Source: Flavobacterium soyae
Lineage (GTDB): Bacteria; Bacteroidota; Bacteroidia; Flavobacteriales; Flavobacteriaceae
NCBI RefSeq assembly: GCF_021245985.1
Contig: NZ_JAJQXA010000011.1
Coordinates: forward strand, 124,001 to 188,000
Length of the DNA: 64,000 bases
Direction: 5' to 3'
Position numbers and translations under genes: made by a program. Position 1 is the first letter of the stretch. The number at the start of each line of letters is the position of its first letter. Shown piece by piece: positions 16,383-26,134 of the stretch. The notes under the pieces are model-generated. The model had not been told where the DNA came from. It did not search any database and worked only from the letters and a program-made list of their open reading frames with translations.

Positions 16383-19300
16383 TTAAAAATCATAATTCAG
16401 CGAAATACTAATCGTTCTTCCTGCAAATGATTTAAAAACTACCTGATCAATATCCGGGTCATATTTATTGGTTGCATTGGCTCCGAGGCTGTATCTTGAC
16501 CTTGGATTTGATCCTACAGGAACCTCTTCTATTTTACTATAGCTGTTTGTATTGTTGTAAGTCTGAACGCCCGCATCAAACATATTTTTTATACTAAATT
16601 TTAGCTGCAGGTCTTTCTTTTTGAAAAATTTATAACTCAACTGCGCATCTGTTTGCGCATAAGGCATACGAATCTCTTCTGCCGAATAGTCAAAACCAAC
16701 TAAAATGTATTGATCTCCAATGGCATTATGTCTAAGGCTGAATCCAAAACGTTCGCCTATATAATCCATTCCTAAGTTATAAGTATAAGGCGACTGCCCG
16801 TAAAGCGGTCTGTTTGCTTCATAAAGTCCGCCTGTACCATCAAGATTTACGTATGAAGTAACTTTGGTATCATTTACAGAAGCATTTCCGTAAACAAACA
16901 AATGTTTTAAAATATCACCTTCTCCTAAAAATGAAAGACTTTTATAAAATTCTAATTCAACTCCCCAAAGTTTAGCCTTGTTTGAATTAATATTATAGAT
17001 ATCCCTAACGCCCGATGGATTTAAAAATCCAACAGATTCTATTGGATTATCTATATCTTTATGATAAACCCCAAAAGATAAAATTTCACCGCCGGAAGGA
17101 AACCATTCTAATTTTAAATCATAGTTGTTGGCAACACTTGAAACCAATCCATCTGTATAATTGTATATTTTAGCAGCACGAAGCGGGTCATAATATGGAA
17201 TACTTAAACGTTCTGCAAACTGCGGACGTAAAACTGATTTATTGTAACCCAATCTTACGTTCATTTTATTAGTCGGGCTGATAATTAAACTAGCCGATGG
17301 CAAAAATTGCCATACTTTATCATCTCCCTGTACATCTGAAAAACCATCTGGAGTTTCAGACTGGCTTTCTATTTGAGTATATAAATAACTTTCTGCCCTT
17401 ACTCCCCAAACAAATCTTATGTATTGACCAATTTTATCATCGAGCATTAAATAAGGAGAATGCACTTTTACGTCTCCAACATATCTATTACCATAGATGC
17501 CATATTTCTGCCAGCCAAAACCGCCATAATAATAATTTGATCCATCAAGAAATTCCGGCAATGGCTCATAAATTGTTGCAAAAGCTGTCGGTTGGCCAAC
17601 CGTAATTAATTTTGCAGATTCCTGTTGATTGGTTGCTTTTTTATAAGTCCCAAAATAACCTGCTTTGATATCGTTTGTAAAAGAATCGCTAAAATTAAAA
17701 GCATACTTAAAATTTACGGCCCAGTTGTAATCTACTTCATCATTTGTAAAATAACTTCGACTAAACGGAAATCTGTTTCCGTTATTATTGACACTATAGT
17801 TTGTCACAATATCATCGCCTACTCTTTCCCTGCCTATATCTACAAATGTCGCGTCTTTAGTATCTTTTGTAACATTTCCGTATGCTCCGTACCAATTTAC
17901 TTCAAGTTTATCCAATTTGTGATTTCCCTCGATTTTATTTTGAATAAAAGTTGTATAAACCGGATAATTAGACTCTGATGTAGTAGGTAAAATACTGCCG
18001 CTTACTATTTCCTGAATAGAATAGGCTCCATCGGCCCAGCCGCTGATTTGTGTCAATTGATTATTGTAGATGTGCATAACGGTGTTGCGCATTGTAATTT
18101 TATGGCTGCCAAGCTGGATTGCAGCGTTAAACATACCGCCTAATGTTGAATTATAATTATAGTTGTTTCCTGAATTTCTAAACGCATATTTTGTAAAAGT
18201 TGAATAGCTTGAGTTGTCCTTCTCTGGAGTAAACTCAGAATTCATTTGGTAACTTCCTCTTTGTGTGTGCTCAATTTCTAAGGTTTCCTGCGTGTTTTTA
18301 AAAATAAAAGAACCTACAAACCCCCATTTGTTATTGTCTTTTAATTTATAAACACGCCCTAAACCAAACTGAAGCGTAGTTCCCGGCGCTCCATACGTTT
18401 TATAAGTACTAAAATTATCTTTGGTAAATAGCTTCGAATAATCAATAAAAGGCCCAGATGCTGCCTCTGTTGTTGGCGGGTCTATTGTTGTGTGATTAGT
18501 AGGGTAATCACGTCTTCCGTCATCAAATCCCCAATAATCATAATCGCCTTCCTGTCTTGTCAGCCTTTCTTTAAAGGTACTTTTGCTATTATAAGAATTA
18601 CTGATCGAGAAATTGGTGAAATTTTCTTTTGGGATATCTTTTGTTTTTACTTCTACATACCCTCCGGCAAAATTTGCATACATATCCGGAGTTGCAGATT
18701 TGCTTACCACGATACTCTCTACCATTGCTGTTGGAATAATATCAAAAGAAAAATTTTGCTGATAAGCGTCTGTACTTGGTAAAGCGATTCCGTCCATAAC
18801 AGCCTGGTTCCATCTCTCACCCATTGAGCGTACTACAACATATTTATCATTTACTGTTGTAACCCCTGTAATACGTTTTAATGAAGCCGCTACATCTCTG
18901 TCCGGCGTTCTTGCAATTTGTTCTGCCGAAATACCATCAGAAAACTGCGCCGCTTTTTTTTGCTGCAACAGCATTCCTTCAACCGAAGCCGCAGCCTGTT
19001 TATAGTTTTGTACAATGATTACTTCATTTAGCGATTGTGCATCTTCCTGCAAAGAAACAACCAGCGGTGTATCTTCTCCTTCTTGTACTTTTACATTCGT
19101 AATTTTCTGGGTTTGAAAAGAAATCACACTTATCTCTATTGTGTATTCTCCGGCTTCTAACTCTAAAATATAATTACCATCAATATCTGACTGTGTACCG
19201 AAACCTGTTTCAACAACTTTAATATTCGCTCCCGGTAACGAAAGCCCGTTGTTGTCAACTACCTTTCCAGTAATTTTCCCTCTCCTTTTTTTTTTAACTG

Positions 19301-19625
19301 CGTCGTTTCTTTTAATCGCAATATTATTGTCCGTTCTTCTAAAATCTAAATTGGTTAAACTTTGTAAATCATTTAGAACTTCATCAATCGTTACATTATC
19401 TTTTTTTAGGGTAACAAGCGGAAAACTCAGGTCAAGATCTTTTTGATAAACAAATTGATATGGCGTTTGTGATTTTAAATTATCAATGATTTTTTGAGGC
19501 GAAGAGTTTTTAAAATCAACCGATACGGTTCCTGTTTGCGAATAAATAGTGTTTGTTCCGAGAAGAAATCCCAAAAACAAAATCCAGATGGCAGTAAAAT
19601 AATGCCTGGAAAAATCATTGTTCAT
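16383..19625 (-). CDS. TonB-dependent receptor with STN signalling domain
   Basis: This 1080-aa outer-membrane receptor has a signal peptide (to about 30), a secretin/TonB short N-terminal domain (about 33-108, VSVDFKNSSPQKIIDNL), a carboxypeptidase-like regulatory beta-sandwich (about 115-205, GKVVDNNGLSLPGANI), a plug (about 220-330, ISAEQIARTPDRDVAASL) and a beta-barrel ending in an aromatic residue (SISLNYDF). The STN domain is the part that contacts FecR anti-sigma factors, which fits the fecR/ECF pair just upstream. It is not a full SusC and has no SusD beside it. Substrate is unknown; the protease and lipoproteins downstream hint at a peptide or protein ligand. Confidence 0.92.
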   Translation of the reverse strand: MNNDFSRHYFTAIWILFLGFLLGTNTIYSQTGTVSVDFKNSSPQKIIDNLKSQTPYQFVYQKDLDLSFPLVTLKKDNVTIDEVLNDLQSLTNLDFRRTDNNIAIKRNDAVKKKRRGKITGKVVDNNGLSLPGANIKVVETGFGTQSDIDGNYILELEAGEYTIEISVISFQTQKITNVKVQEGEDTPLVVSLQEDAQSLNEVIIVQNYKQAAASVEGMLLQQKKAAQFSDGISAEQIARTPDRDVAASLKRITGVTTVNDKYVVVRSMGERWNQAVMDGIALPSTDAYQQNFSFDIIPTAMVESIVVSKSATPDMYANFAGGYVEVKTKDIPKENFTNFSISNSYNSKSTFKERLTRQEGDYDYWGFDDGRRDYPTNHTTIDPPTTEAASGPFIDYSKLFTKDNFSTYKTYGAPGTTLQFGLGRVYKLKDNNKWGFVGSFIFKNTQETLEIEHTQRGSYQMNSEFTPEKDNSSYSTFTKYAFRNSGNNYNYNSTLGGMFNAAIQLGSHKITMRNTVMHIYNNQLTQISGWADGAYSIQEIVSGSILPTTSESNYPVYTTFIQNKIEGNHKLDKLEVNWYGAYGNVTKDTKDATFVDIGRERVGDDIVTNYSVNNNGNRFPFSRSYFTNDEVDYNWAVNFKYAFNFSDSFTNDIKAGYFGTYKKATNQQESAKLITVGQPTAFATIYEPLPEFLDGSNYYYGGFGWQKYGIYGNRYVGDVKVHSPYLMLDDKIGQYIRFVWGVRAESYLYTQIESQSETPDGFSDVQGDDKVWQFLPSASLIISPTNKMNVRLGYNKSVLRPQFAERLSIPYYDPLRAAKIYNYTDGLVSSVANNYDLKLEWFPSGGEILSFGVYHKDIDNPIESVGFLNPSGVRDIYNINSNKAKLWGVELEFYKSLSFLGEGDILKHLFVYGNASVNDTKVTSYVNLDGTGGLYEANRPLYGQSPYTYNLGMDYIGERFGFSLRHNAIGDQYILVGFDYSAEEIRMPYAQTDAQLSYKFFKKKDLQLKFSIKNMFDAGVQTYNNTNSYSKIEEVPVGSNPRSRYSLGANATNKYDPDIDQVVFKSFAGRTISISLNYDF

Positions 19626-19730
19626 AGTTGAAATTGTTAGTTTATGTAATTAATTTTAATGAGATATTTTGCGTTAATTATTTTATTATTTTAAAATAAT
19701 GGCTGTAAGACAGAAATTGCATTTTAAATG

Positions 19731-20579
19731 CTATTTACTGATTATGTAAGTACTATTTCCTGCGGGGCTTATATGAATTTCTAAAGCAAAAGCGATTGTT
19801 TGCAGTGTTTCATAAAAGCCTTGTCGAGTGTCCAGAGTCCCCTGTATTTTTAGATTTTTTAAATTGTCATCAACGTAATTCACCGTAAACTTATGATCGC
19901 GCTTAAGCGTTGTAATTACCTCATCCAGGGTTAAACCGTCAACATATAGTAAAACTTTTTTCCACTCTGGTTCGAAACTGGATGTTTTCTCTTTATTTAC
20001 TACAGAAGTTTTATCAGCATATACCGCTTTATAGCCTCTTTCAAGAAAAACAGTATTTTGTGTACTTTCTACTTTTACTTTTCCTGTCCTCACACTTACC
20101 TGTGCATCATTGTCATTGTAGGCTTTGATATTAAATGAAGTACCCAAAACAGTTGTTTTTACAGCTCCCGAAGTAATTATAAACGGACGGGAAACATCTC
20201 GCTTTACTTCAAAAAAGGCTTCACCTTTTAAAGTTACATTTCGTTCCTTTTTTGAAAATTTTGCTGGATAGTCAATTTCTGTATTTTGATTTAGCCAGAC
20301 TCTTGTGCCGTCAGGCAGCGATATAAGACGTATATCATCTTTAAAAGTTATTGTTGAAGTAATTTTTGGTTTAGAAAAATCCAATCGGTTTAAAGAATGA
20401 TAACTTCCAATAGAAAGAACAATTACGGCACACGCCACGGCTGCCCAATTGTAAAGGTTTCTATATTTATGAATGGTTGCCTTTCGAATATTATCCCACA
20501 TTCGGGCTTCTGTATCATTTGGAAGAATACCTCTGTTGGGTATAGCATTCCATTCTTCTTTTAATTTTTTATTTTTCAT
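19731..20579 (-). CDS. FecR-family anti-sigma factor
   Basis: This 282-aa protein has a short cytoplasmic N-terminus, one membrane helix (about 40-60, WAAVACAVIVLSIGSYHSL) and a periplasmic FecR domain (ISLPDGTRVWLNQNTEIDYP, then GEAFFEVKRDVSRPFII, GTSFNIKAY). The DUF4974-like end (about 215-282) resembles an STN fold. FecR proteins hold an ECF sigma factor until a substrate-loaded TonB receptor signals. It lies between sigma (20741-21322) and receptor (16383-19625), the usual order. Confidence 0.92.
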   Translation of the reverse strand: MKNKKLKEEWNAIPNRGILPNDTEARMWDNIRKATIHKYRNLYNWAAVACAVIVLSIGSYHSLNRLDFSKPKITSTITFKDDIRLISLPDGTRVWLNQNTEIDYPAKFSKKERNVTLKGEAFFEVKRDVSRPFIITSGAVKTTVLGTSFNIKAYNDNDAQVSVRTGKVKVESTQNTVFLERGYKAVYADKTSVVNKEKTSSFEPEWKKVLLYVDGLTLDEVITTLKRDHKFTVNYVDDNLKNLKIQGTLDTRQGFYETLQTIAFALEIHISPAGNSTYIISK

Positions 20580-20650
20580 TTAGATTTATTTAGAATCGAA
20601 AATCATGCGCGAATCTCCCCGATTCAACTACATTAGATTTTCATTCTTTT

Positions 20651-20690
20651 AAATGTCACGGGGTATTGCTACTATTAACGTTTTCTTAAT
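20651..20690 (-). promoter_or_regulatory. Candidate ECF-sigma promoter upstream of fecR
   Basis: On the minus strand ATTAAGAAAACGTTAATAGT is followed by AGCAATACCCCGTGACATTT. It matches 16292-16330 in ATTAAGAAAAnGTTAA and ACCCnTGAyATT. It would drive fecR and the receptor apart from the sigma gene, giving positive feedback. Confidence 0.5.
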
Positions 20691-20740
20691 CTGCGAGAAG
20701 ATTTGGCAGCATAAAACGTGTTTTTGTCATTTCTGACAAA

Positions 20741-21322
20741 CTAATATGCAATAAATTCAGATTGACTGATAAAGAAAAGTGCAAACCAATAAAGCTCATG
20801 GTTCTTTATCGAGTTTTTCTTTAAAAATTGTAATGTCTTTGATATTTGGTTGGCTACGGCACTTGGAGACATATTCATTTCAACCGCAATTTCTTTATAA
20901 CTGCGGTCTTCGAATTTATGAAGACTAAATATTTTTCTTCTTTTTTCAGGGATTTTATTAAGCAGGTATTCAATTTTTTCCAGCTGCGAACTAATATCTT
21001 CATCTGGTTCAGCGGCACTGTCGAGTTCCTTAATCAGCTGATCGTCTTCTACAGAAAAAATTCGGTTTTGCTTTTTATACCATTTTGAGATTTCCTGTTT
21101 AGAACTTTTAAACAGAATGGCTTCAAGCGTAACATTTGGGTCTAATTTTGCACGGTATTTCCAAAGGTGAATAAAAACATTTTGCGTTACATCTTCTGAA
21201 TCTGCAAGCTGCGCAGTGTATTTTTTGACAAAACAAAAAACTTTAAAATGATACAACTCATATATTTCCTTAAAACAAGAATCATCTCCCGCACGCAACC
21301 TTAATATCAAATTAGAACTCAT
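20741..21322 (-). CDS. ECF RNA polymerase sigma factor (FecI/RpoE-like)
   Basis: This 193-aa protein has sigma-70 region 2 (about 10-75; FKEIYELYHFKVFCFVKKYTA, DSEDVTQNVFIHLWKYR) and region 4 (about 125-180; RRKIFSLHKFEDRSYKEIA, MSPSAVANQISKTLQFLKK). It belongs to the Bacteroidetes FecI-like ECF group paired with FecR. The helix-turn-helix of region 4 is intact. It heads the minus-strand locus that includes fecR, a TonB receptor, lipoproteins, a T9SS protein and an S41 protease. Confidence 0.93.
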   Translation of the reverse strand: MSSNLILRLRAGDDSCFKEIYELYHFKVFCFVKKYTAQLADSEDVTQNVFIHLWKYRAKLDPNVTLEAILFKSSKQEISKWYKKQNRIFSVEDDQLIKELDSAAEPDEDISSQLEKIEYLLNKIPEKRRKIFSLHKFEDRSYKEIAVEMNMSPSAVANQISKTLQFLKKNSIKNHELYWFALFFISQSEFIAY

Positions 21323-21544
21323 AATGCAATTTTAAATGTTAAAGAAGAGCCTTACAAAAGTATAATAAACATTTATTCTTATTTTTTACAATTTGGTCAT
21401 TTAATAATTTATTAATATTGAAACCTCTTTCCTGAATTTAAGGGGTTTTTACAAAAGGTTTTCGCATTTCTAAAAATTGCTGTATTAGTAAATCATTAAA
21501 AGATTTGTAATTTTGATGCACAAATCAGTAAGTAATTCTTAGTA

Positions 21545-22084
21545 ATGAAAATTCATATTTTTGGTGCATCCGGAAGCGGCGTAACGACAACTGGCGAAGC
21601 ATTGTCCAAAAAATTAGACATACCTTACTTTGACAGCGATGCCTATTTTTGGGAGAAAACAGAAACTCCTTTTACAATAAGAAGAGATCCTGAAGAGAGA
21701 AATTCTACAATACAATTAGAGTTAAAAAATCAGAAAAACTGGATTCTTGGAGGTTCTATATTTGAATGGGGAGAAAATATTTTTCCTGATTTTGACTTAG
21801 TGATCTTTTTACACATTCCACCAGAAATTAGAATGGAACGTCTGAAGAAAAGAGAATTTGAAAGATACGGAAACGTAATTTATACCGAACCGAAAAGAAT
21901 AAAACAATTTGAGGATTTTATAAGCTGGGCTTCAGATTATGATGATAGCAAAGGAATTGCCAGCAGAAACCTAAAAGCTCATGAAAAGTGGTTAACAACT
22001 CTCAATTTTCCTATTTTAAAAATATCAGGAGATTTAACCGTAAGCCAAAGAATAGGACTTATATTGGAGAAAATAAATTTATAA
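21545..22084 (+). CDS. P-loop nucleotide kinase-like protein with lysine-less Walker A
   Basis: This 179-aa protein has an adenylate/shikimate-kinase-like fold. The P-loop reads GASGSGVTTTGE (residues 6-17), where Val or Thr replaces the usual Lys. FDSDAYFWEK (29-38) is the substrate-side acid segment, the second strand is DLVIFLHIPPEIRMERLKKRE, with the lid Arg pair, and WASDYD follows. Lys-less GSG(T/V)(T/S)T loops occur across this group of AAA/kinase-like proteins of unknown substrate. It stands alone, transcribed away from the ECF sigma gene. Confidence 0.8.
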   Translation: MKIHIFGASGSGVTTTGEALSKKLDIPYFDSDAYFWEKTETPFTIRRDPEERNSTIQLELKNQKNWILGGSIFEWGENIFPDFDLVIFLHIPPEIRMERLKKREFERYGNVIYTEPKRIKQFEDFISWASDYDDSKGIASRNLKAHEKWLTTLNFPILKISGDLTVSQRIGLILEKINL

Positions 22085-22124
22085 ATAAAAGTGCACTGCC
22101 CCCAAAAAGTCGAGACAGCCTCTT

Positions 22125-22380
22125 TATTGTTTTATGTATTTCCTTGTTCCGTAGGAACACTTCGTCGGCAGCAAAATTATATTGTTATCATGGATTACGT
22201 TCCGTAGGAACGTTTGGCTTAGACATTGTTTTTTAATAATCTGACCTATCAAACGTTCCTACGGAACGTAAATGCGGAGATCTTTATTTTTTTTCTACCT
22301 ACGAAAGATTCCTATGGAATGATAAATCGGATATCAAAAAGTGACTAATTGAGTTACTAAAAACAAAAAAATAATTATAG
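22125..22380 (+). repeat. Hairpin-rich dispersed repeat, copy 1
   Basis: This segment carries GTTCCGTAGGAAC palindromes, a long imperfect inverted repeat ACGTTCCGTAGGAACGTTTG / CAAACGTTCCTACGGAACGT, and ATTCCTATGGAAT. A copy with most bases identical lies inverted at 38935-39180, including the inner stretch around GACATTGTTTTTAATAATC. It fills the gap between the kinase gene and the phosphatase gene. Confidence 0.8.
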
Positions 22381-22385
22381 CAAAA

Positions 22386-22414
22386 GAGACTGTCTCGACT
22401 TTTGAGACAGCCTC
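22386..22414. terminator. Bidirectional terminator hairpin
   Basis: GAGACTGTCTC-gactttt-GAGACAGCCTC is a strong stem with T-tracts on both strands. It ends the phosphatase gene from the right. The same hairpin sequence recurs at 33911-33939. Confidence 0.75.
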
Positions 22415-22432
22415 TTTGCTTTTTTTAGAACA

Positions 22433-24256
22433 TTACTTTTTAGTAATTGCTTCTATTATTTTAGTATAAATTTCGGTATTTTGATAAACACCTGCAAAAT
22501 TCTGAGTACCCGCACCGTATGCAAAAACCGGGACTGAAACTGCCGTATGATCATTTGTACTAAAACTTCCGTGAACGTAACCTTTTTCAATACTTCCGTC
22601 GATTAACGAAAGTCCGCCTGTTTCGTGATCTGCAGTAACGATTAAAAGAGTTTCAGGATTGTTATCAACAAATTCCATTGCCTGCCCTACTAATTTGTCG
22701 AAATCAAGCATTTCGCGAACCACATATTCCACATTATTCTGATGTCCGCCGTAATCGATCTGCGCACCTTCGGCCATGATAAAAAACGGATTTTTTGATT
22801 TTGCAAAAATACTTACTGTTTTAGCAAAAGATTTAGTTAAGAAATCTCCTCTTCCATTTTTCATTGAAACTACCGCTGCATCATCTGCAATAACAAATTT
22901 ATTATTTTTAATAGTATCTAAAGCACTGAATTTGTCTGAAAAAGAATATCCTTTCTCAACCAATACTTTAGATAAATCTATCCCGTCTTTTCTGGCTTTA
23001 AATTCTTTTGTTCCGCCGCCAATTAAAATATCTGACGGATTACTCAGGAAATCATTTGCTATAGGTTCGTTGTAACTTCTATCCGGCTGGTGTGCATAAA
23101 AAGCGGCCGGAGTCGCATCTGTAATATTTCCTGCCGAAATAATCGCTGTTTTATAATTCTTTTTGGCCAATTGCTGTGTAATTAATTCCAAAGGTTTTCC
23201 GCTTTCATCAACACTTATAAATCTGTTATTGGTTTTATGTCCTGTTGCCATTGCTGTTGCTCCGGCGGCAGAATCTGTAATATAACTATCAGAAGATTTT
23301 GTGATAGAAAGTCCCTGTGTTGGAATATTAAAAAGACTTAACTGCCCTTTATTGGCCGTGTAACCAGCATAAATCTGCGTTAATCCCATTCCGTCACCAA
23401 TTAAAAGGATAACATTTTTAGGCTTCTTTTTGGCGAAAGCCGAAACATTTTTAGGAACATACGCTTGGTTAAACTCTGTATTTTGGTAAAACGTCGATTT
23501 GATATTATTAATAAAATGTGTCAGCTCAGAAACATTATCGGTACCAATAAAATCAAGTTTTAAATTCATCAAAGTCATCCATGTATTTACGTTATCTGCT
23601 GTACCCCAAAATCTTATTTTTTTATTTTGATTATGGACTTTTTTAATCACTGCCTGAATTTTTTCTAAATCAGCTTGTGTCAAAACACCTTTACCGTTCC
23701 AGGGCGTAAACACTTTTATATCCTCACTGATCATTTCAACACGAGCTAATTGTTCCGGAGAATATTCTTCGTTAAGCCTTCCGTCAAAATAAATAAATTC
23801 AGGATAATTTTTCCATTGTGCAGGGTTTGGTCTGTTTCCAGAAATAACAACCTTAATGTTTTTATTTACAATAATATCAGGAAATGCTTTTAACTGCTGC
23901 GCAATAACATTCAGCGCAGCATCGGCATCTGATTTAATATCAATCATAAAAATCAAAGGTTTATTGCTTGGATATGCTTTACTTCCTAAACTTTTTAATT
24001 TTAAAGAAAGTGGTTCCAGATACATGCTTTTAAGTGTATTCTGAGGTGTAATATCTTTAAAGTTGTGCGCAACAAATAATTCATTATTTATTACAAAAAC
24101 ATCGGCTTCGATAACGCCGGTTTCGTTTGAATATGCTCCATAAAACGGAAGCGGACTTGCATAATCGTTATGCGAATGAATGTTGGAGGAAGTATATTCC
24201 TGTGCTTGTACAAACAGGAAGAATTGGAGGCAGAAAAGGGTGAATATTTTTTTCAT
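22433..24256 (-). CDS. Phosphodiesterase-alkaline phosphatase fusion, exported
   Basis: I start at the ATG at 24254-24256, where a Sec signal begins (MKKIFTLFCLQFFLFVQAQ); a longer frame reaches into the repeat at 24284. The 607-aa protein joins a PI-PLC/glycerophosphodiesterase-like TIM barrel (about 22-270: IHSHNDYASPLPFYGAYSN, GVIEADVFV, FMIDIKS) to an alkaline phosphatase (about 283-605: NVILLIGDGMGLTQ metal site, nucleophile Ser in DSAAGATAMATG, VTADHETGG metal site). One enzyme could release an alcohol phosphate from a diester and then the phosphate. It follows a SusC/SusD pair and is probably part of that uptake locus. Confidence 0.9.
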   Translation of the reverse strand: MKKIFTLFCLQFFLFVQAQEYTSSNIHSHNDYASPLPFYGAYSNETGVIEADVFVINNELFVAHNFKDITPQNTLKSMYLEPLSLKLKSLGSKAYPSNKPLIFMIDIKSDADAALNVIAQQLKAFPDIIVNKNIKVVISGNRPNPAQWKNYPEFIYFDGRLNEEYSPEQLARVEMISEDIKVFTPWNGKGVLTQADLEKIQAVIKKVHNQNKKIRFWGTADNVNTWMTLMNLKLDFIGTDNVSELTHFINNIKSTFYQNTEFNQAYVPKNVSAFAKKKPKNVILLIGDGMGLTQIYAGYTANKGQLSLFNIPTQGLSITKSSDSYITDSAAGATAMATGHKTNNRFISVDESGKPLELITQQLAKKNYKTAIISAGNITDATPAAFYAHQPDRSYNEPIANDFLSNPSDILIGGGTKEFKARKDGIDLSKVLVEKGYSFSDKFSALDTIKNNKFVIADDAAVVSMKNGRGDFLTKSFAKTVSIFAKSKNPFFIMAEGAQIDYGGHQNNVEYVVREMLDFDKLVGQAMEFVDNNPETLLIVTADHETGGLSLIDGSIEKGYVHGSFSTNDHTAVSVPVFAYGAGTQNFAGVYQNTEIYTKIIEAITKK

Positions 24257-24283
24257 TGAAAATGTTTTTTTATCATAATGTTT

Positions 24284-24389
24284 GTTTGTCATTCCGAGGA
24301 ACGAGGAATCGCACACGCAACTCTACAAAGATTGGGGACGCTCTATACGGATTTTCTAGTGCGATTCCTCGTTCCTCGGAATGACAAAC
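24284..24389. repeat. 106-bp inverted-repeat element, copy 1
   Basis: Perfect 31-base arms (24284-24314 and 24359-24389), starting GTTTGTCATTCCGAGGAACG, enclose a 44-base centre. A degenerate copy in the opposite orientation lies at 53450-53535. It is a REP/MITE-like non-coding element. Confidence 0.85.
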
Positions 24390-24580
24390 TTTATAAACAC
24401 AAACCAGTCCTTCAAAAAAGACTGGTTTTATAATATTTAATGCTGTCGATTATTTTTTTACCGCCTGCAGACTCCACAACGAGCCTGCAGCGTAAAAAAA
24501 AAATAAACAAACAAACTAATTAAATTTTGAGTTATGAATTTTGAGTTATGGATAAAGCATTCAAAATTCATAATTAAATA
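24390..24580. other. Non-coding AT-rich spacer
   Basis: There is no gene. A weak hairpin, CCAGTC..AAAAAAGACTGG (near 24403-24426), precedes a T-run, and copies of the TTATGAATTTTGAGTTATG-type tract common between genes here lie at 24525-24575. On the minus strand it separates SusD from the phosphatase. Confidence 0.5.
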
Positions 24581-26116
24581 CTACCATCCTTGGTTTTGAG
24601 TCAAAGCGCCTTTGCTCACTGCAATTTCATCTGGCGGTATAGGCCACACATGGTGAATAGCAGGATTGAAATTACGAGCCGGATAAATTACAGTTCCGTT
24701 GTAATGGTGAAGCGGTTTTGCGTAAGCTTCTTTAGCATCACCCCAGCGAACTAAATCAAAATGACGGTCTGTCCACTCACCTGCTAATTCGCATCTTCTT
24801 TCTCTTTTTAAATCAGTCAATGTAGCTCCGGCAATATCACTAAGACCTGCACGGTGACGAATCAAATTGATTTCGGTATCTGCGTTTTGACCTTTCATTA
24901 ACTTTGCTTCTGCCAGCATTAAAAGCACATCTGCATAACGTAAAAGCGGAACATTTAAAGCTGTTGAAGGTTTGTCTCCATTTGCATTTACGTAACGAAT
25001 ATCTACAGCTCCCGAATTGGTTTTTGGATAACTAAACGGCTCCATATATTTTTTAAACTGATAACCCGTTCTGTTACTTGAACTTACAGTATAACTTCCT
25101 TCATTAAACGTTACTTCTTGTCCAAAATAAACGAATTTATCTCCTTTTTGAAGTATGGTAGCGCTTCGTCTTTTATCAGCTGGGTCATAGGTATCAAACA
25201 ATTCTTTTGTTGGATAAAAATTTCCCCAGCCATTATAAGCTCCCCAGCCTTTATCTTCTAAACAAACTCCGGGGAAAATTGAGCCAAGACCTGTGTTTTC
25301 TGCGCTGGAAGTTACTGACCAGATATATTCTGTAGACCAGTTGTTTTTAATTTTAAAAACATCTTCAAAATTGTCAAGCAGTTTATGTTTTCCGCTTGCT
25401 ACAATCATGTTCGCATATTTTATAGCATTATCCCAATCTTTAGCATACAAATACGTACGAACTAAATAAGCCCATGCGGCAGTTTTGTGCGCACGTCCGT
25501 AATTGTCAGGCGTAAGCTCATCAAAATACGGTAATAAATCAGCAGCTTTTTTTAAATCGGCGGCGATATAAGCGTAGTTTTCTCCAACGTTTTTAGCGCG
25601 AGGAACATAAACATTAGTAAAGTTTTCTCTATCCTGAATAGGAATTCCGGCACGATCATCTCCATAATGATACGCTAATTCTAAATGCATTACAGCATGA
25701 TTAAAATAAGCTTCGCCCAGCATTCCGTTTCTTGTTTTTTCATCAAGAGGAATATTTGGTATATTACGAATTACGTCGTTGCAGCGTTTCATAATTTCAT
25801 AATGAAGCCTCCAGATATCTTTTGTATCAGATTCTGATCCGTCAACAATAAAGTTTTTAATACGTTCTGCATTTTGTCTTGGCTTTGTTCCAATGTCGTC
25901 GCTGGCATTGTTTAACCAAAAGAAACCACGACCGTACATATTATCATCAGAATACAACGCATAAATAGCATTTACTCCTGCTTGTGCGTCTGCCGGAGTT
26001 TTCCAGAAATTTCCGCTTGACGGCGCTCCCTGCGGAATAACATCAAGTTCACTCTCGCAAGCTGAGGTGCTTACCAATAGCACAAAACTTAATAATAAAA
26101 GACTTAATTTTTTCAT
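24581..26116 (-). CDS. SusD/RagB-family surface lipoprotein
   Basis: This 511-aa protein has a lipobox signal (SFVLLVSTSACES). SusD features follow: NFWKTPADAQAGVNAIYALY (about 40-59), TPR-like helices (NGMLGEAYFNHAVMHLELAYHYGD), a C-terminal half with LLRYADVLLMLAEAKL and LTDLKRERRCELAGEWTDRHF, and closing HHVWPIPPDEI...QNQGW. SusD proteins cap the SusC barrel and bind substrate. It lies 18 bases downstream of SusC. The phosphatase-phosphodiesterase that follows suggests a phosphorylated ligand. Confidence 0.95.
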   Translation of the reverse strand: MKKLSLLLLSFVLLVSTSACESELDVIPQGAPSSGNFWKTPADAQAGVNAIYALYSDDNMYGRGFFWLNNASDDIGTKPRQNAERIKNFIVDGSESDTKDIWRLHYEIMKRCNDVIRNIPNIPLDEKTRNGMLGEAYFNHAVMHLELAYHYGDDRAGIPIQDRENFTNVYVPRAKNVGENYAYIAADLKKAADLLPYFDELTPDNYGRAHKTAAWAYLVRTYLYAKDWDNAIKYANMIVASGKHKLLDNFEDVFKIKNNWSTEYIWSVTSSAENTGLGSIFPGVCLEDKGWGAYNGWGNFYPTKELFDTYDPADKRRSATILQKGDKFVYFGQEVTFNEGSYTVSSSNRTGYQFKKYMEPFSYPKTNSGAVDIRYVNANGDKPSTALNVPLLRYADVLLMLAEAKLMKGQNADTEINLIRHRAGLSDIAGATLTDLKRERRCELAGEWTDRHFDLVRWGDAKEAYAKPLHHYNGTVIYPARNFNPAIHHVWPIPPDEIAVSKGALTQNQGW

Positions 26117-26134
26117 TTTGTTTATTTTATATTT

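Noticed and set aside
17297..18782. Several 60-120-aa plus-strand frames across the TonB receptor gene
   Set aside because: All are antisense to a clear 1080-aa receptor and have no family features.
22125..22380. CRISPR array made of GTTCCGTAGGAAC units
   Set aside because: The units are irregularly spaced, inverted relative to each other, and the intervening sequence also recurs in copy 2, so they are parts of a dispersed repeat.
24257..24316. Longer start for the phosphatase fusion
   Set aside because: It falls in the inverted-repeat element; the ATG at 24256 starts a signal peptide.
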